From: Leptospira meyeri
GTDB taxonomy: Bacteria > Spirochaetota > Leptospiria > Leptospirales > Leptospiraceae
Assembly: GCF_004368965.1 (NCBI RefSeq)
Contig: NZ_SORO01000001.1
Coordinates: forward strand, 1,768,001 to 1,832,000
DNA: 64,000 bases
Direction of reading: 5' to 3'
Below the pieces are notes generated by a model. That model did not search any database and was not told the origin of the DNA. It saw only the letters and a program-made list of their open reading frames with translations. The translations under genes were made by a program, and so were the position numbers. Positions 47,221 to 56,491 of this stretch are shown here, piece after piece (the first letter of the stretch is position 1; each line of letters starts with the position of its first letter).

Positions 47221-47259
47221 CATAGAATTCTGAAACGAATCTGAACTAGGAATTCTATG
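47221..47259 (+). promoter_or_regulatory. Hairpin that covers the start codon of the serine hydrolase gene
   Basis: CATAGAATTC (47221-47230) and GAATTCTATG (47250-47259) are perfect reverse complements, 19 bases apart. The second arm contains the ATG (47257-47259), and the purine-rich AGGAA (47248-47252) overlaps its start. In RNA this 10-bp stem would hide both the start codon and the only plausible ribosome-binding site, so it could act as a translational switch such as an RNA thermometer or protein-binding site. Confidence 0.5.
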
Positions 47260-48438
47260 AAACGAAGCCTTATCTTTCTCCTTTTATTAACCTTTGTACA
47301 TTGTGGCAAAGACCTTTCTCCTTTTGGTGGTGAACCAGAAGTAACTGCTCTCAAATCCCGATTAAAACCGGAATGGCCAAATCCCAACTGGAAAGTTGTC
47401 TCTCCTGAATCCGTTGGAGTTTCTTCCAGCAAACTAGGATTAGTAGAAGAATATGCTTTTACAAGAACTGGTGATGAAACTGATAGAAAAGGTAGAAGAA
47501 CTGATGCTCTCGTGATTCTAAGAAATGGAAAACTCATTTATGAAAAATATGCGAGGAACTTTTCCGAAGACAAAGTACATTTAACCTGGTCAGTCTCTAA
47601 AAGTATTCTACAAACCATGTATGGAATTGCTGTCAAACAAGGTCTTGTTAAGTTAGACGATCCTGGTTATTACCATTATGAACCTCTTAGCCGTGATGAA
47701 GCTCATAAAAAAATTACCATTCGACACCTTCTCAATATGTCCTCAGGACTTGCCGCTGAAGAAGGATACGAAAGCGGACCCCTAAAATCTTCTGTGATTG
47801 CAATGTTGTATACCAGAGGTCGCAAAGACATGGGCACATTTTGTAGTGCCCTTCCACTTCGTGCAGAACCAGGAACCCAAGTTTATTACTCCAGTTGTGA
47901 TACCAATATCCTTTCTGCCATTTTGAAAAAAGTTTACGGAGCAGAAGAATACGACAAACTTCCTTTTGAAAAAATCTTTAAACCTCTTGGGATCACAAAT
48001 GTAACCTTCGAAAGAGATGGTTCTGGAACTTACGTTGGTTCTTCTTATCTTTATATGACTGCCAAAGACTTAGCAAAAATTGGATACTTGTATTTGAATG
48101 ATGGAATTTGGAACGGAGAACGTTTGTTACCTGAAGGATGGGTTCAGTTCACAAGAACTCCTGCCCCTGGATACAAAACCACTCCTTATTCAGAAGACTT
48201 AGCAGAAGACAATTATACAGCTCACTGGTACGCTAACACTGGCGTTCCCGAAAGAGGAATCCACGAACCTTGGCCTGACGCCCCCAAAGATACCTTTGCC
48301 GGCCTTGGTCACTGGGGGCAAATGTTGTATGTAATTCCCAGTCTTGATTTAATCATTGTTCGATTTGGAGATGATCGTGAAAAAGCATTCATCAAAAATG
48401 ATTTTTTAAAATTAGTGAAAGAGTCTGTAATTCGGTAA
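47257..48438 (+). CDS. Beta-lactamase-like serine hydrolase, putative lipoprotein
   Basis: A 393-residue protein of the class C beta-lactamase/esterase family. The signal ends LLTFVHCGKD, a relaxed lipobox. The active-site SxxK is SVSKS in HLTWSVSKSILQTM; the YxN-like tyrosine is in QVYYSSCDTNILSA; the third motif is HWGQ in GLGHWGQMLYVIP. Likely a periplasmic or surface esterase or peptidase; beta-lactamase activity is not implied. The start codon is enclosed in a hairpin (47221-47259). Confidence 0.88.
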   Translation: MKRSLIFLLLLTFVHCGKDLSPFGGEPEVTALKSRLKPEWPNPNWKVVSPESVGVSSSKLGLVEEYAFTRTGDETDRKGRRTDALVILRNGKLIYEKYARNFSEDKVHLTWSVSKSILQTMYGIAVKQGLVKLDDPGYYHYEPLSRDEAHKKITIRHLLNMSSGLAAEEGYESGPLKSSVIAMLYTRGRKDMGTFCSALPLRAEPGTQVYYSSCDTNILSAILKKVYGAEEYDKLPFEKIFKPLGITNVTFERDGSGTYVGSSYLYMTAKDLAKIGYLYLNDGIWNGERLLPEGWVQFTRTPAPGYKTTPYSEDLAEDNYTAHWYANTGVPERGIHEPWPDAPKDTFAGLGHWGQMLYVIPSLDLIIVRFGDDREKAFIKNDFLKLVKESVIR

Positions 48439-48442
48439 CCTT

Positions 48443-48754
48443 ATGAAAAGAAAAATTTCTGTGATCCTCTCTTTGTTATTTTTGTTTATTTTGTTTTGGG
48501 CGCAATGGAATTGGAAACATCTATCCAGTTTTCCATCCATCATCTCTAGTTTTTATTCAAAAGAATATTGTAGTTGTTACTTTGTGATGCAACTTTCCGA
48601 AGAGCAGTGCCATAACTTTGCTCGTCAGTGGGTTCCCGTTAGCGAATTCAAACTCGACAAAGACAATATGTCAGTAACTGTCAAGGGACTTGGACGAACC
48701 AATACGGCAAAGTATCTCTCGAAAGAGTATGGTTGTACTCTAGTGACGGATTAA
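48443..48754 (+). CDS. Small membrane-anchored protein with conserved cysteines
   Basis: A 103-residue protein with an N-terminal membrane segment (ISVILSLLFLFILFWAQWNW). The outer part has four cysteines (KEYCSCYFVMQLSEEQCHNF and YGCTLVTD), which could form disulfides. It begins 4 bp after the serine hydrolase, so the two are co-transcribed. I recall comparable short cysteine-containing modules beside hydrolases of this family, but cannot name it. Confidence 0.65.
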   Translation: MKRKISVILSLLFLFILFWAQWNWKHLSSFPSIISSFYSKEYCSCYFVMQLSEEQCHNFARQWVPVSEFKLDKDNMSVTVKGLGRTNTAKYLSKEYGCTLVTD

Positions 48755-48762
48755 ACTCAATA

Positions 48763-49680
48763 CTAACGGTAATAACGAATTCCCGGAAAGATGAAGTTAA
48801 TTCCAAAGATTAGCCCTTTGGATTTGACTTCTTCTGGAACAGGGCCAAAATTTTGACCTCGAATGGAATCCATACAAGCTTGGTCGACTACGACCTGACC
48901 TTGTGATGTTACCAAACGGACGTCCAGCACTTGGCCTTGTTCGCTTAACATAAATAAAACTTTAGTTTCCCCTTCTTTGATACCTTCTCTTGCCACAACG
49001 CCGGCCATATCTCGGTAGGCATAATTCCCTCCACCCGGTGGGGCAAAAGATTCTTCAATTCGTTTCAACATGTTTTTGAAGTAATAATAACCTGCTAATT
49101 GTTTGGTGGGGATTGTAAGGGCTTTGGCTCCGTCCCATCGAAACAAAAAGTCTTGTTGGAACCTATAGTTAAAAGGAATTTTTGTCATTTGTCCGGAACT
49201 TGCGGCTTGGTTCGGACTTTCTTCTGCGTTAGAATTGGTTTTTGGATCGGCTTTAAAAATTCCTACTTCAAAAAGTTCTTCTTCCTTGGATTGTTCTGAT
49301 TTGGGTTGGGCTTTGCTTGGAGTGGAAGCAGAACTTCCCATAATGAATTCACGAAATTGTGTGAGAGTATGAAATCCTTGTTTTTCCGTGAGGCCACCGC
49401 CACCAGACGAATCTTTGTTAGAGAGAGCTTTATACTCATCTTTTTTGTCCGGGTTGATGAACTGTTGTTCTACGAGGACTTCGTAAATTTTTTCTTGTTC
49501 CTTCGGCCCTAACATCTCCGCAGCTTGTTCTTCTGCCAACATCTTCCAAAGCATATTCCTGGTGATGAGGTGTGCGAGTACGAAGGAAACAATGAGGATG
49601 ACAAAGGTGAAGGCAAAGAAAAGTCTACGTTCCCCTTCTTCCTTTTCAGGTAACCGGAAATCAAAAGAGAGTTGGGCCAT
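48763..49680 (-). CDS. TonB-like energy-transduction protein
   Basis: A 305-residue protein. The ATG at 49680 ([15 protein letters not shown]) is used; codons further upstream lie in ruvB. One membrane segment ([20 protein letters not shown]) is near the N-terminus. The middle is low-complexity (SSGGGG and [14 protein letters not shown]). The C-terminal 90 residues resemble a TonB C-terminal domain ([20 protein letters not shown], then [22 protein letters not shown]). It overlaps ruvB by 20 bp. No ExbB/ExbD genes are adjacent, so the energy source is not known. Confidence 0.75.
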   Translation of the reverse strand: MAQLSFDFRLPEKEEGERRLFFAFTFVILIVSFVLAHLITRNMLWKMLAEEQAAEMLGPKEQEKIYEVLVEQQFINPDKKDEYKALSNKDSSGGGGLTEKQGFHTLTQFREFIMGSSASTPSKAQPKSEQSKEEELFEVGIFKADPKTNSNAEESPNQAASSGQMTKIPFNYRFQQDFLFRWDGAKALTIPTKQLAGYYYFKNMLKRIEESFAPPGGGNYAYRDMAGVVAREGIKEGETKVLFMLSEQGQVLDVRLVTSQGQVVVDQACMDSIRGQNFGPVPEEVKSKGLIFGINFIFPGIRYYR

Positions 49681-50686
49681 TTTCGCGATTTTCCCCGATA
49701 TTTCCAGTATACACAATTCCCAAATGTTCGTAAGCTTTTTTCGTAGCCACTCTTCCTTGGGGTGTGCGGTCAATGAGACCCACTCGGACAAGAAATGGTT
49801 CGTAAGTATCTTCTAAAGTGCGCTCTTCTTCTCCGAGCACCACAGCAATGGGTTTGATGCCTACAGGCCCTCCACCATAACGGTTGATAAGGATATCCAA
49901 AATTTGGCGGTCCACGACATCCAGGCCCAAATGATCCACTCCCATTCTTTCAAAAGCAAACCGGCATGTATCCAAACTCACAGAGTTTTCGTTACGAACT
50001 TCTGCAAAGTCCCGCACTCGTTTTAAAAGATGATTTGCAATCCTCGGAGTTTTGCGGCTTCGTTTTCCGATTTCCAAAGCAACCCCTTCCCCCAGCGAAA
50101 CTCCAAGAAGTTTTGCCGAACGATCCACGATGATTTGCATTTCCCCATCCGTATAAAAATCAAGTTTCAGATGGATTCCAAACCTTGTTTTCAAAGGTTC
50201 GCTGACAAGACCAGAGCGAGTCGTAGCACCGACAAGTGTAAAGGGCTGGAGTTGGATCTGGAGGGCGTTGGCAGTGACACCTTCCCCGACAACAAGGTCC
50301 ACAAAGAAGTTCTCCATCGCAGGATAGAGTAACTCCTCCTGTTTTTTAATAAAGCCATGGATTTCATCGATAAAAAGAACTTCGTTGGTTTTGAGTAAAG
50401 TGAGAAACCGAACCAGATCCGCACCCTTGGAGATGGCAGGAGCGGAAGTGGGTGTGAAGGCCACGGCAAGTTCATTGGCGATGATATTGGCAAGTGTGGT
50501 TTTCCCAAGGCCAGGAGGGCCAGAAATCAACACATGGTCGAGAGGGCTCTTTCGTTTCCGAGCCGCCTCCACATAAACCGAGAGATTGGCCAGCACCTCC
50601 TTCTGGCCGATAAATTCGGACAATTTGGTAGGGCGAAGGCTAGGTTCATCTTCGCCCGGTTGGATCCAATCTTCTCTTAAACTCAC
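49661..50686 (-). CDS. ruvB: Holliday junction branch-migration ATPase RuvB
   Basis: A 341-residue AAA+ motor. Seen are [18 protein letters not shown] (Walker A), [10 protein letters not shown] (Walker B), [19 protein letters not shown] (sensor 1 and arginine finger), and the winged-helix domain [20 protein letters not shown]. It drives branch migration with RuvA, whose gene is not in the window. It lies one base after htrA. The sixth residue of the usual DEIHR motif is Gly here, a small oddity. Confidence 0.96.
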   Translation of the reverse strand: MSLREDWIQPGEDEPSLRPTKLSEFIGQKEVLANLSVYVEAARKRKSPLDHVLISGPPGLGKTTLANIIANELAVAFTPTSAPAISKGADLVRFLTLLKTNEVLFIDEIHGFIKKQEELLYPAMENFFVDLVVGEGVTANALQIQLQPFTLVGATTRSGLVSEPLKTRFGIHLKLDFYTDGEMQIIVDRSAKLLGVSLGEGVALEIGKRSRKTPRIANHLLKRVRDFAEVRNENSVSLDTCRFAFERMGVDHLGLDVVDRQILDILINRYGGGPVGIKPIAVVLGEEERTLEDTYEPFLVRVGLIDRTPQGRVATKKAYEHLGIVYTGNIGENRENGPTLF

Positions 50687-50687
50687 C

Positions 50688-51851
50688 TCAATTGGGTTTC
50701 TGCTCTGGAGTGATGGAAGTCAAGATTTCATTTTTATTTCGAATGATTTTTATCTCGATTGGTTTTCCCGTTTTGGAAGATCTCACAAAACTAACGAGTT
50801 CTTCCGGTGATTGGATTTGTTTTCCGCCGATTTCCACAATCACATCAAATAATTTTAACCCCGCTTTGTCGGCAGGAGATCCTTTCATAATTTGGCGGAC
50901 AACGGCACCTTTGTTATCTTTCAGTTTCAGTTGTTCGATGTACTTTTCATTGACCGGATCAAGGCCGACACCAATCCAAGGACGAGTGACTTTCCCATTG
51001 GTTTTGATTTCTTCAGCAACCCGTCTTGCTTCATTGATAGGGATGGCAAACCCAATTCCTTCTGATCCACCGGATTGGCTCACAATCAAACGGTTGATTC
51101 CAATCACTTCTCCTCGGATATTGAGGAGAGGACCACCACTATTTCCTTGGTTGATGGCTGCATCGGTTTGGATATAGGATAAACCAGAAGCATCGATTCC
51201 CCCTCGTTGGATTGCTGAAACCACTCCGACCGTAAACGATTGTTCGAATCCAAGAGGAGCCCCAATGGCAATTGCCCAGTTCCCCACTCGCACTTTATGC
51301 GAATCACCAATCAAACTGGGCGTCAGTGTTCCTTTCGGCGCATCGATTTTTAATAAAGCTATATCAGCTGTTTCATCTGCCCCAATGAGTTTCGCTTCGA
51401 ATTCTTTTTTATTTTTAAGTTTAACCGTAAACTTATCCATGTTTTGAATCACATGGTGGTTGGTCATAATATAACCGTCTTCGTTCAAAACAATTCCTGA
51501 ACCAAGACCATATTGTTTTTGTTTCATCACTTGGCCCGATCCGCCTGAACGTCCAAAAAATTGATCAAAATATGGATCTGAAAAAGGATGAATCCTTACA
51601 TTCACTGTCCTCTCTGTTGCAATGGAAACGACACTTGGTGAAACACGGTCAAAAACTTCCTGGAAGGCATCTTCTAAAGCAACTGCTTGGGTTTGTGCGG
51701 GTGATAATTTTTCACCACCGTCTGCTTTGAGCTGTAATGGGTTCTCGGAAGAATTTCCACAAGTAAGGATAGGGGACAAAAATGTTCCCAATAGTAAAAA
51801 ACTAAAAGCAATGGCAACGTAACGTAATGGATTCGATTTTTTAAAAGTCAT
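50688..51851 (-). CDS. HtrA/DegP-family periplasmic serine protease
   Basis: A 387-residue protease. An N-terminal signal or anchor ([21 protein letters not shown]) precedes the trypsin fold with His in [10 protein letters not shown], Asp in [12 protein letters not shown] and Ser in [10 protein letters not shown]. One PDZ domain follows (residues about 285-380, [21 protein letters not shown]). The cysteine after the hydrophobic stretch could be lipidated. It probably degrades misfolded envelope proteins. ATG at 51851; a TTG 6 bases upstream is less likely. Possible ECF-type promoter at 51879-51909. Confidence 0.92.
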   Translation of the reverse strand: MTFKKSNPLRYVAIAFSFLLLGTFLSPILTCGNSSENPLQLKADGGEKLSPAQTQAVALEDAFQEVFDRVSPSVVSIATERTVNVRIHPFSDPYFDQFFGRSGGSGQVMKQKQYGLGSGIVLNEDGYIMTNHHVIQNMDKFTVKLKNKKEFEAKLIGADETADIALLKIDAPKGTLTPSLIGDSHKVRVGNWAIAIGAPLGFEQSFTVGVVSAIQRGGIDASGLSYIQTDAAINQGNSGGPLLNIRGEVIGINRLIVSQSGGSEGIGFAIPINEARRVAEEIKTNGKVTRPWIGVGLDPVNEKYIEQLKLKDNKGAVVRQIMKGSPADKAGLKLFDVIVEIGGKQIQSPEELVSFVRSSKTGKPIEIKIIRNKNEILTSITPEQKPN

Positions 51852-51878
51852 AGACAATCAACACTCTCTCCTAGTATA

Positions 51879-51909
51879 TAAGACCCCAAAAGTTTCAGGA
51901 AAGTTCTCA
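51879..51909 (-). promoter_or_regulatory. Possible ECF sigma-type promoter of htrA
   Basis: On the minus strand GAGAACTTT (51909-51901) and GTCTTA (51884-51879) lie 16 bases apart, with the start codon 28 bp further on. The pair resembles the GGAACTT/GGTCTAA elements of sigma-E promoters, which control htrA in Enterobacteria, although the spacing is one or two bases longer. The region is short, and chance is possible. Confidence 0.3.
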
Positions 51910-51974
51910 TTTCTTGGGATCGTTTTTTTACAAAAAAACTTGAACATTTTGTTCTGAGACAAACTAGTCTTAGT

Positions 51975-52532
51975 ATGGCAAAACGAGTTTTAATTCCCCT
52001 CTGTCCCGGTTTTGAAGAAATGGAAGCCATTATTCTCATTGATGTTTTGAGGAGAGGTAATGTAGAAGTTGTCTCTCTCGGAAAATCAAAAGATCCCATC
52101 CTTGCTTCTAGAAAAACTCTCCATCTTGCTGATAAAACTTTTTCAGAAATCATTCCCAGCGAATTTGATGTTATCCTTCTTCCTGGCGGTCTGGGAGGGA
52201 CGAAGGAACTGATGAAAGACCCAGAAATTAGTAAAATTCTAAAATCATTCCAAACGGAATCAAAAATGATCGGTGCCATTTGTGCGGCTCCGAATGTCCT
52301 CAGAAACTTAGACATCATCTCGGGAGAGGATCCCTATACAGCATTTCCTTCTCCAGAAGATTTGGCAAAAGGAAAAGGAGGAAAGTATACGGGTGAAAGA
52401 ATTGTGTCATATAACAATGTTCACACGAGCATTGGACCTGGTTCTGCTTTTGAATTTGCTTTATATATTTTAGAAAGATTAGAAGGGAAGGAGGTGATGG
52501 AAAAAGTGAAAGCGGGTTTGTATCTCCCTTAA
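51975..52532 (+). CDS. DJ-1/PfpI family protein (YajL/DJ-1-like)
   Basis: A 185-residue cytoplasmic protein of the DJ-1 superfamily. VLIPLCPGFEEMEAIILID starts the fold with the conserved Glu; the reactive cysteine is in MIGAICAAPNVL (around residue 107), and the following His-equivalent region is SYNNVHTSIGPGSAFEFALY. Related proteins act as glyoxalases, deglycases or chaperones; which one applies is not settled. It is divergent from htrA and convergent with the STAS gene. Confidence 0.92.
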   Translation: MAKRVLIPLCPGFEEMEAIILIDVLRRGNVEVVSLGKSKDPILASRKTLHLADKTFSEIIPSEFDVILLPGGLGGTKELMKDPEISKILKSFQTESKMIGAICAAPNVLRNLDIISGEDPYTAFPSPEDLAKGKGGKYTGERIVSYNNVHTSIGPGSAFEFALYILERLEGKEVMEKVKAGLYLP

Positions 52533-52545
52533 AATAAAACCTTGG

Positions 52546-52902
52546 TTAGTCGGTGGATTCCCTTTCCTCTACCAAGGAAAGAACCGCTTTTTCCTCCGAA
52601 TCAAATACTTCCAAATGGCTCTCCATCCCCGTGAGTTTAAAAACTTTTGCCACCGAACCGTGTACGCTACAAACCTTCAGATTTCCATGGTATTTTTTGA
52701 GTTTGTACATGGCAGTGACCAGAGTTCCAATTCCCGAACTATCCATAAAGGGAACCTTTTCCAAGTTCACCACAATTTCATACTGGTGTTTGCGCATCTT
52801 ATCATCCAGAATATCTTTCAATTCTTTTGCATTGTACAAATCAACCTCACCCTCAATGGTAATGATAACGACTTGTTTGGATGACTTTTCGTGGATGACC
52901 AT
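52546..52902 (-). CDS. STAS-domain anti-anti-sigma factor (SpoIIAA/RsbV-like)
   Basis: A 118-residue STAS domain. The phosphoacceptor Ser lies in FMDSSGIGTLVTAMYKL; the N-terminal EGEVDLYNAKELKDILDD is also typical. When dephosphorylated by a PP2C enzyme it would bind an anti-sigma kinase. Two candidate phosphatases are at 11004 and 40122; no anti-sigma kinase is in the window. It lies 43 bp after mccB at the end of a minus-strand series. Confidence 0.92.
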   Translation of the reverse strand: MVIHEKSSKQVVIITIEGEVDLYNAKELKDILDDKMRKHQYEIVVNLEKVPFMDSSGIGTLVTAMYKLKKYHGNLKVCSVHGSVAKVFKLTGMESHLEVFDSEEKAVLSLVEERESTD

Positions 52903-52945
52903 TTGTAATTAGTTTCCATTCCGAATGAGAATGAAAAGTCAAAAA

Positions 52946-54547
52946 TTACATTCGAAAGACACCAAAAGGTTTTCTTTCTTCTTTCCTTCTGCTGAGAATA
53001 GACAATGCCCTTCCCAAAACTTTACGAGTCTCAGCAGGATCAATGATCCCATCATCCCAAAGCCGAGCTGAGCTATAAACCGCAGAAGATTTTTTTTCAT
53101 AATCTTCCAAAATTGGTTTTTTAAAAATGGATTCTTCCTCTGGTAGGATGGATTCCCCTGCTGCTTCTTTTTGGTCTTTTTTGACCGTCCAAAGAACATT
53201 GGCTGCTTGTTCTCCTCCCATTACAGAAATCCGTGCATTCGGCCACATCCATAAAAATTCAGGAGCAAAGGCACGGCCACACATTCCGTAGTTTCCAGCA
53301 CCATAAGATCCACCAGTAACAATCGTTAGCTTAGGGACAGTAGTTGTAGATACTGCATTTACCATTTTGGCACCATCACGTGCAATACCGTTGTTTTCAT
53401 ATTTTTTACCCACCATAAATCCTGTGATATTTTGGAGGAACAAAAGTGGGATTCTTCTTTGATCACAAAGTTCAATAAAATGGGATGCTTTGAGGGCAGA
53501 TTCAGAAAACAAAACTCCATGGTTGGCAATGATGCCTACTGGGTATCCATATACTTCTGCAAATCCTGTGACGATGGTTGTAGCATATAGTTTTTTGAAT
53601 TCATGGAATCTAGAACCATCTATAATCCTTGCGATGATTTCTCTTGGATCATATGATTTTCGAGAATCCCTTTCGATGATTCCATAAATTTCTTCAGAAG
53701 GATACAAAGGTTCTTCTGTTTCTTTAGGAAGAGTTTCTGATTTTAAATTTAGGTTTTTAACGATAGAACGAGTAATTTCTAGAGCATGAAAATCATCTTC
53801 TGCATAATGGTCTGTGACTCCCGATACACGACAATGTACGTCTGCACCACCTAACTCTTCACCGGTGACTACTTCTCCAGTGGCTGCTTTGACAAGAGGT
53901 GGACCCCCAAGAAAGATGGTTCCATTCCCTTTTACAATCACAGATTCATCGGACATCGCAGGAATATAAGCTCCTCCTGCTGTACAAGAACCCATAACAA
54001 CAGCTATCTGAGAAATTCCTTTGGCACTCATTCGCGCTTGGTTGAAAAAAATACGACCAAAATGGTCTTTATCCGGGAACACTTCATCTTGCATGGGTAA
54101 AAAAGCCCCACCGGAATCCACTAAGTAAATACAAGGAAGGGAATTGTTTTCGGCTATCTCTTGAGCACGAACATGTTTTTTGACTGTAAGTGGATAATAG
54201 GTTCCCCCTTTGACTGTGGCATCATTGGCAACAATCATACAGTCAACACCTTCCACTTTGCCAATCCCTGTGATGATCCCTGCGGAAGGAACAGGGTCTG
54301 GATACACATCTTCTCCCGCAAGACCACAAACTTCCATAAATTCGGTCCCAACATCAATTAGTTCGGCAATTCGTTCTCTCGCAGTTAGTTTGCCCCTAGA
54401 TTTGTGTTTTTCAAGGGCTTTTTTACCACCACCTAACTTCACATTATCGATTACTTTTCGAATGGGGACCAAGGTTTCTAAGTATGCCGTTCGATTGGCC
54501 ACAAATTCAGATGTATTCGGGTTCGTCTTGGAGATGATTCTTTCCAT
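52946..54547 (-). CDS. mccB: Acyl-CoA carboxylase carboxyltransferase subunit, probably methylcrotonoyl-CoA carboxylase beta
   Basis: A 533-residue carboxyltransferase. Two crotonase-like halves: the first holds [20 protein letters not shown] and [19 protein letters not shown], which are close to the methylcrotonoyl-CoA carboxylase type; the second has [20 protein letters not shown] and [20 protein letters not shown]. It transfers carboxyl from biotin to the acyl-CoA in leucine catabolism if the assignment is right; geranyl- or propionyl-CoA carboxylase are alternatives. The carboxylase and biotin carrier partners are probably at 17940-19902. One base separates it from the hydrolase upstream. 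Confidence 0.88.
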   Translation of the reverse strand: MERIISKTNPNTSEFVANRTAYLETLVPIRKVIDNVKLGGGKKALEKHKSRGKLTARERIAELIDVGTEFMEVCGLAGEDVYPDPVPSAGIITGIGKVEGVDCMIVANDATVKGGTYYPLTVKKHVRAQEIAENNSLPCIYLVDSGGAFLPMQDEVFPDKDHFGRIFFNQARMSAKGISQIAVVMGSCTAGGAYIPAMSDESVIVKGNGTIFLGGPPLVKAATGEVVTGEELGGADVHCRVSGVTDHYAEDDFHALEITRSIVKNLNLKSETLPKETEEPLYPSEEIYGIIERDSRKSYDPREIIARIIDGSRFHEFKKLYATTIVTGFAEVYGYPVGIIANHGVLFSESALKASHFIELCDQRRIPLLFLQNITGFMVGKKYENNGIARDGAKMVNAVSTTTVPKLTIVTGGSYGAGNYGMCGRAFAPEFLWMWPNARISVMGGEQAANVLWTVKKDQKEAAGESILPEEESIFKKPILEDYEKKSSAVYSSARLWDDGIIDPAETRKVLGRALSILSRRKEERKPFGVFRM

Positions 54548-54548
54548 A

Positions 54549-55460
54549 TTAATCCTTGTTTTGTTTGTTGAAATGGAAGGTTTTAGTTTTTTTATGCGAG
54601 AAGGAATCTACAAAGTAGTGAAGTTTTTCAAAAACAACTTCTGGACATTCTTCCATAGGGAGGTGTTTGGCTGGTAAAAAAACAAGGCTGCTTGTCCTAA
54701 GTGTTTCTTTCATGTATTCGGTTTGATTTGGAGAAATACGAAAGTCTTCTTCTCCTAAATAAATTTGGCGAAGGCCCACAAAATTTTTGGCTCCTTCTTC
54801 TATCTCACGTAAGGCATGAGTAGATCGATCCACATTACGAACAAACTCCAAAGTGTTTTTTCTAGCCTTTCCTTCGAATAACAAATGATACATTGTCTTT
54901 TCCCATTCGAATGTAAGCTGGTGCGTTTTTTTCACGAGGAATAGTTTATAGAACAAACGAAGAAGGGGCGGACGAAATAAAAAAGAAAAAACTTCACCAA
55001 ATAAGGGCAAACGGAGAAAATGAAGAGGAAAATAAAAACGAAACTTCGGCAAGTTCATAAACCCACCTAAAATAGATAAGGATTTATATTGGTTTGCATG
55101 TTCCTTAAATGTAAAACAAAGAATTGGAAGTGCATAATCGAAAGCAACAACATGAACCTTTTTGTCACCAACGACTTTCTCAAGGAAAGGAGCCAAATAA
55201 TGCGCTTGGAGCCTATGGGAAAGTGGCCCATCTGGTCTTGTACTAAATCCTGTTCCTAAAAAATCAAGTGCGATTACCCTATAATGATTGGATAAAAGAT
55301 TTACCAGCTTACGATAATTATATGATGTAGTCAAAAAACCAGGGAGTAGGAGAATGATTTCCTCTCCCTTCCCTTCATCTAAATAAAAAAAACGTAAGTC
55401 ATCAATTTCTACTGTTTTTCCAGAATTGATATGTTCTAACAAACTGGGTGTCATGTTCAC
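54549..55460 (-). CDS. Alpha/beta hydrolase
   Basis: A 303-residue hydrolase-fold protein. The oxyanion-region is [17 protein letters not shown]; the strand before the expected nucleophile is [15 protein letters not shown], where the usual G-x-S-x-G reads A-F-D-Y-A, so Asp may replace Ser as in haloalkane dehalogenases and epoxide hydrolases. The C-terminal acid/His region is not clear ([18 protein letters not shown]). The product could be a dehalogenase-type hydrolase or an inactive relative. It overlaps the upstream nucleotidyltransferase gene by 4 bp. Confidence 0.8.
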   Translation of the reverse strand: MNMTPSLLEHINSGKTVEIDDLRFFYLDEGKGEEIILLLPGFLTTSYNYRKLVNLLSNHYRVIALDFLGTGFSTRPDGPLSHRLQAHYLAPFLEKVVGDKKVHVVAFDYALPILCFTFKEHANQYKSLSILGGFMNLPKFRFYFPLHFLRLPLFGEVFSFLFRPPLLRLFYKLFLVKKTHQLTFEWEKTMYHLLFEGKARKNTLEFVRNVDRSTHALREIEEGAKNFVGLRQIYLGEEDFRISPNQTEYMKETLRTSSLVFLPAKHLPMEECPEVVFEKLHYFVDSFSHKKTKTFHFNKQNKD

Positions 55461-56488
55461 TCCGTAAGACTTCCGTATAATTTTCTCAAATACTCTTCTT
55501 CAAATTCAAAAAGATTCATCCCACGTCGTGCCATGATTTTTTTGGTATCAAAAAGATATTCTTCCAGACGGTAACGACCGCCAGGTTTTATCCAAGTGAA
55601 GGCTGGCACATACCCTTGGACTCTGGATTCAACGATATTACTCGCAATATCAAAAACCGTTCCTGTATTGGACATCACACCAATGGCAAGTTTTGTAAAA
55701 GGACCAATAAGAGATCCAAACTTTATGGTTCCAGTGTTGATTACCGAATCGCCAATCTTTAACTTCACAATTCCATAATTGTTTTTTAAATCACTAGTTG
55801 TGGATAAAGCACCTAAATTCACCCAAGTCGAAACAAAACTATGACCGAGGAAACCTTCATGGTGTTTGTTGGTATAATCTAAAATGATAGAGTTCTCTAC
55901 TTCCCCACCAATCCGACATTGGTTTCCAATAAGACATCCCCCGGTGATTCGAGCATTATCGATTTGCGTATTTTTTCCAACAAAGAGAGGACCTTCCAAA
56001 AAACTAAAAGAAGAAATTTTGACTCCATCTTCAATTAGTATTGGGCCATGAGTTGTATCAAAAACAACACCAGGATAAATTGTCGCCTGCGGATGAATGT
56101 AGAGGTGTTTGTCTTTTCCAACAATATGAAAACCAGATTGTTTTGCTTTGTACTTCTGACGAAACCTCTTCCAATCTTTTTCCAAAGTAAGCGTATCTTC
56201 AATAATAGAAGTGACAGTACCTAAAAGTTCCCAAGGCAAATAGGAATCGGAACTATATATTGAATCAAAAGATTCCAAGTTTGCAGGCAAAACATGCGGA
56301 TACCGATTGAAGATTAGTTTTTCAAATTCAGGATTGGGGCCCTTATAATAAATCTTGGCACCAGGGTATTTGCGTTCTAATTTTTCAAGTAAAGTGATAC
56401 CGCCGAGATTCCATTCAAAAAAAGAATGAAACCTGGATAAGGGATCAAGAGACGGATTTCTTTTGGAATCGTCAAGTAGAAGGTTCAC
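55457..56488 (-). CDS. Sugar nucleotidyltransferase-like protein with hexapeptide repeats (GlmU-related)
   Basis: A 343-residue protein. The first about 130 residues resemble the NTP_transf_4 module (MNLLLDDSKRNPSLDPLSRF, then FFEWNLGGITLLEKLERKYP), followed by left-handed beta-helix repeats (IYPGVVFDTTHGPILIEDGV, then IGNQCRIGGEVENSIILDYT). This PF13562-type family is annotated as GlmU-like in several phyla. Its place directly after glmM and glmS suggests UDP-amino-sugar synthesis. The uridylyl- and acetyl-transfer activities are unproven. Confidence 0.82.
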   Translation of the reverse strand: MNLLLDDSKRNPSLDPLSRFHSFFEWNLGGITLLEKLERKYPGAKIYYKGPNPEFEKLIFNRYPHVLPANLESFDSIYSSDSYLPWELLGTVTSIIEDTLTLEKDWKRFRQKYKAKQSGFHIVGKDKHLYIHPQATIYPGVVFDTTHGPILIEDGVKISSFSFLEGPLFVGKNTQIDNARITGGCLIGNQCRIGGEVENSIILDYTNKHHEGFLGHSFVSTWVNLGALSTTSDLKNNYGIVKLKIGDSVINTGTIKFGSLIGPFTKLAIGVMSNTGTVFDIASNIVESRVQGYVPAFTWIKPGGRYRLEEYLFDTKKIMARRGMNLFEFEEEYLRKLYGSLTE

Positions 56489-56491
56489 TGT

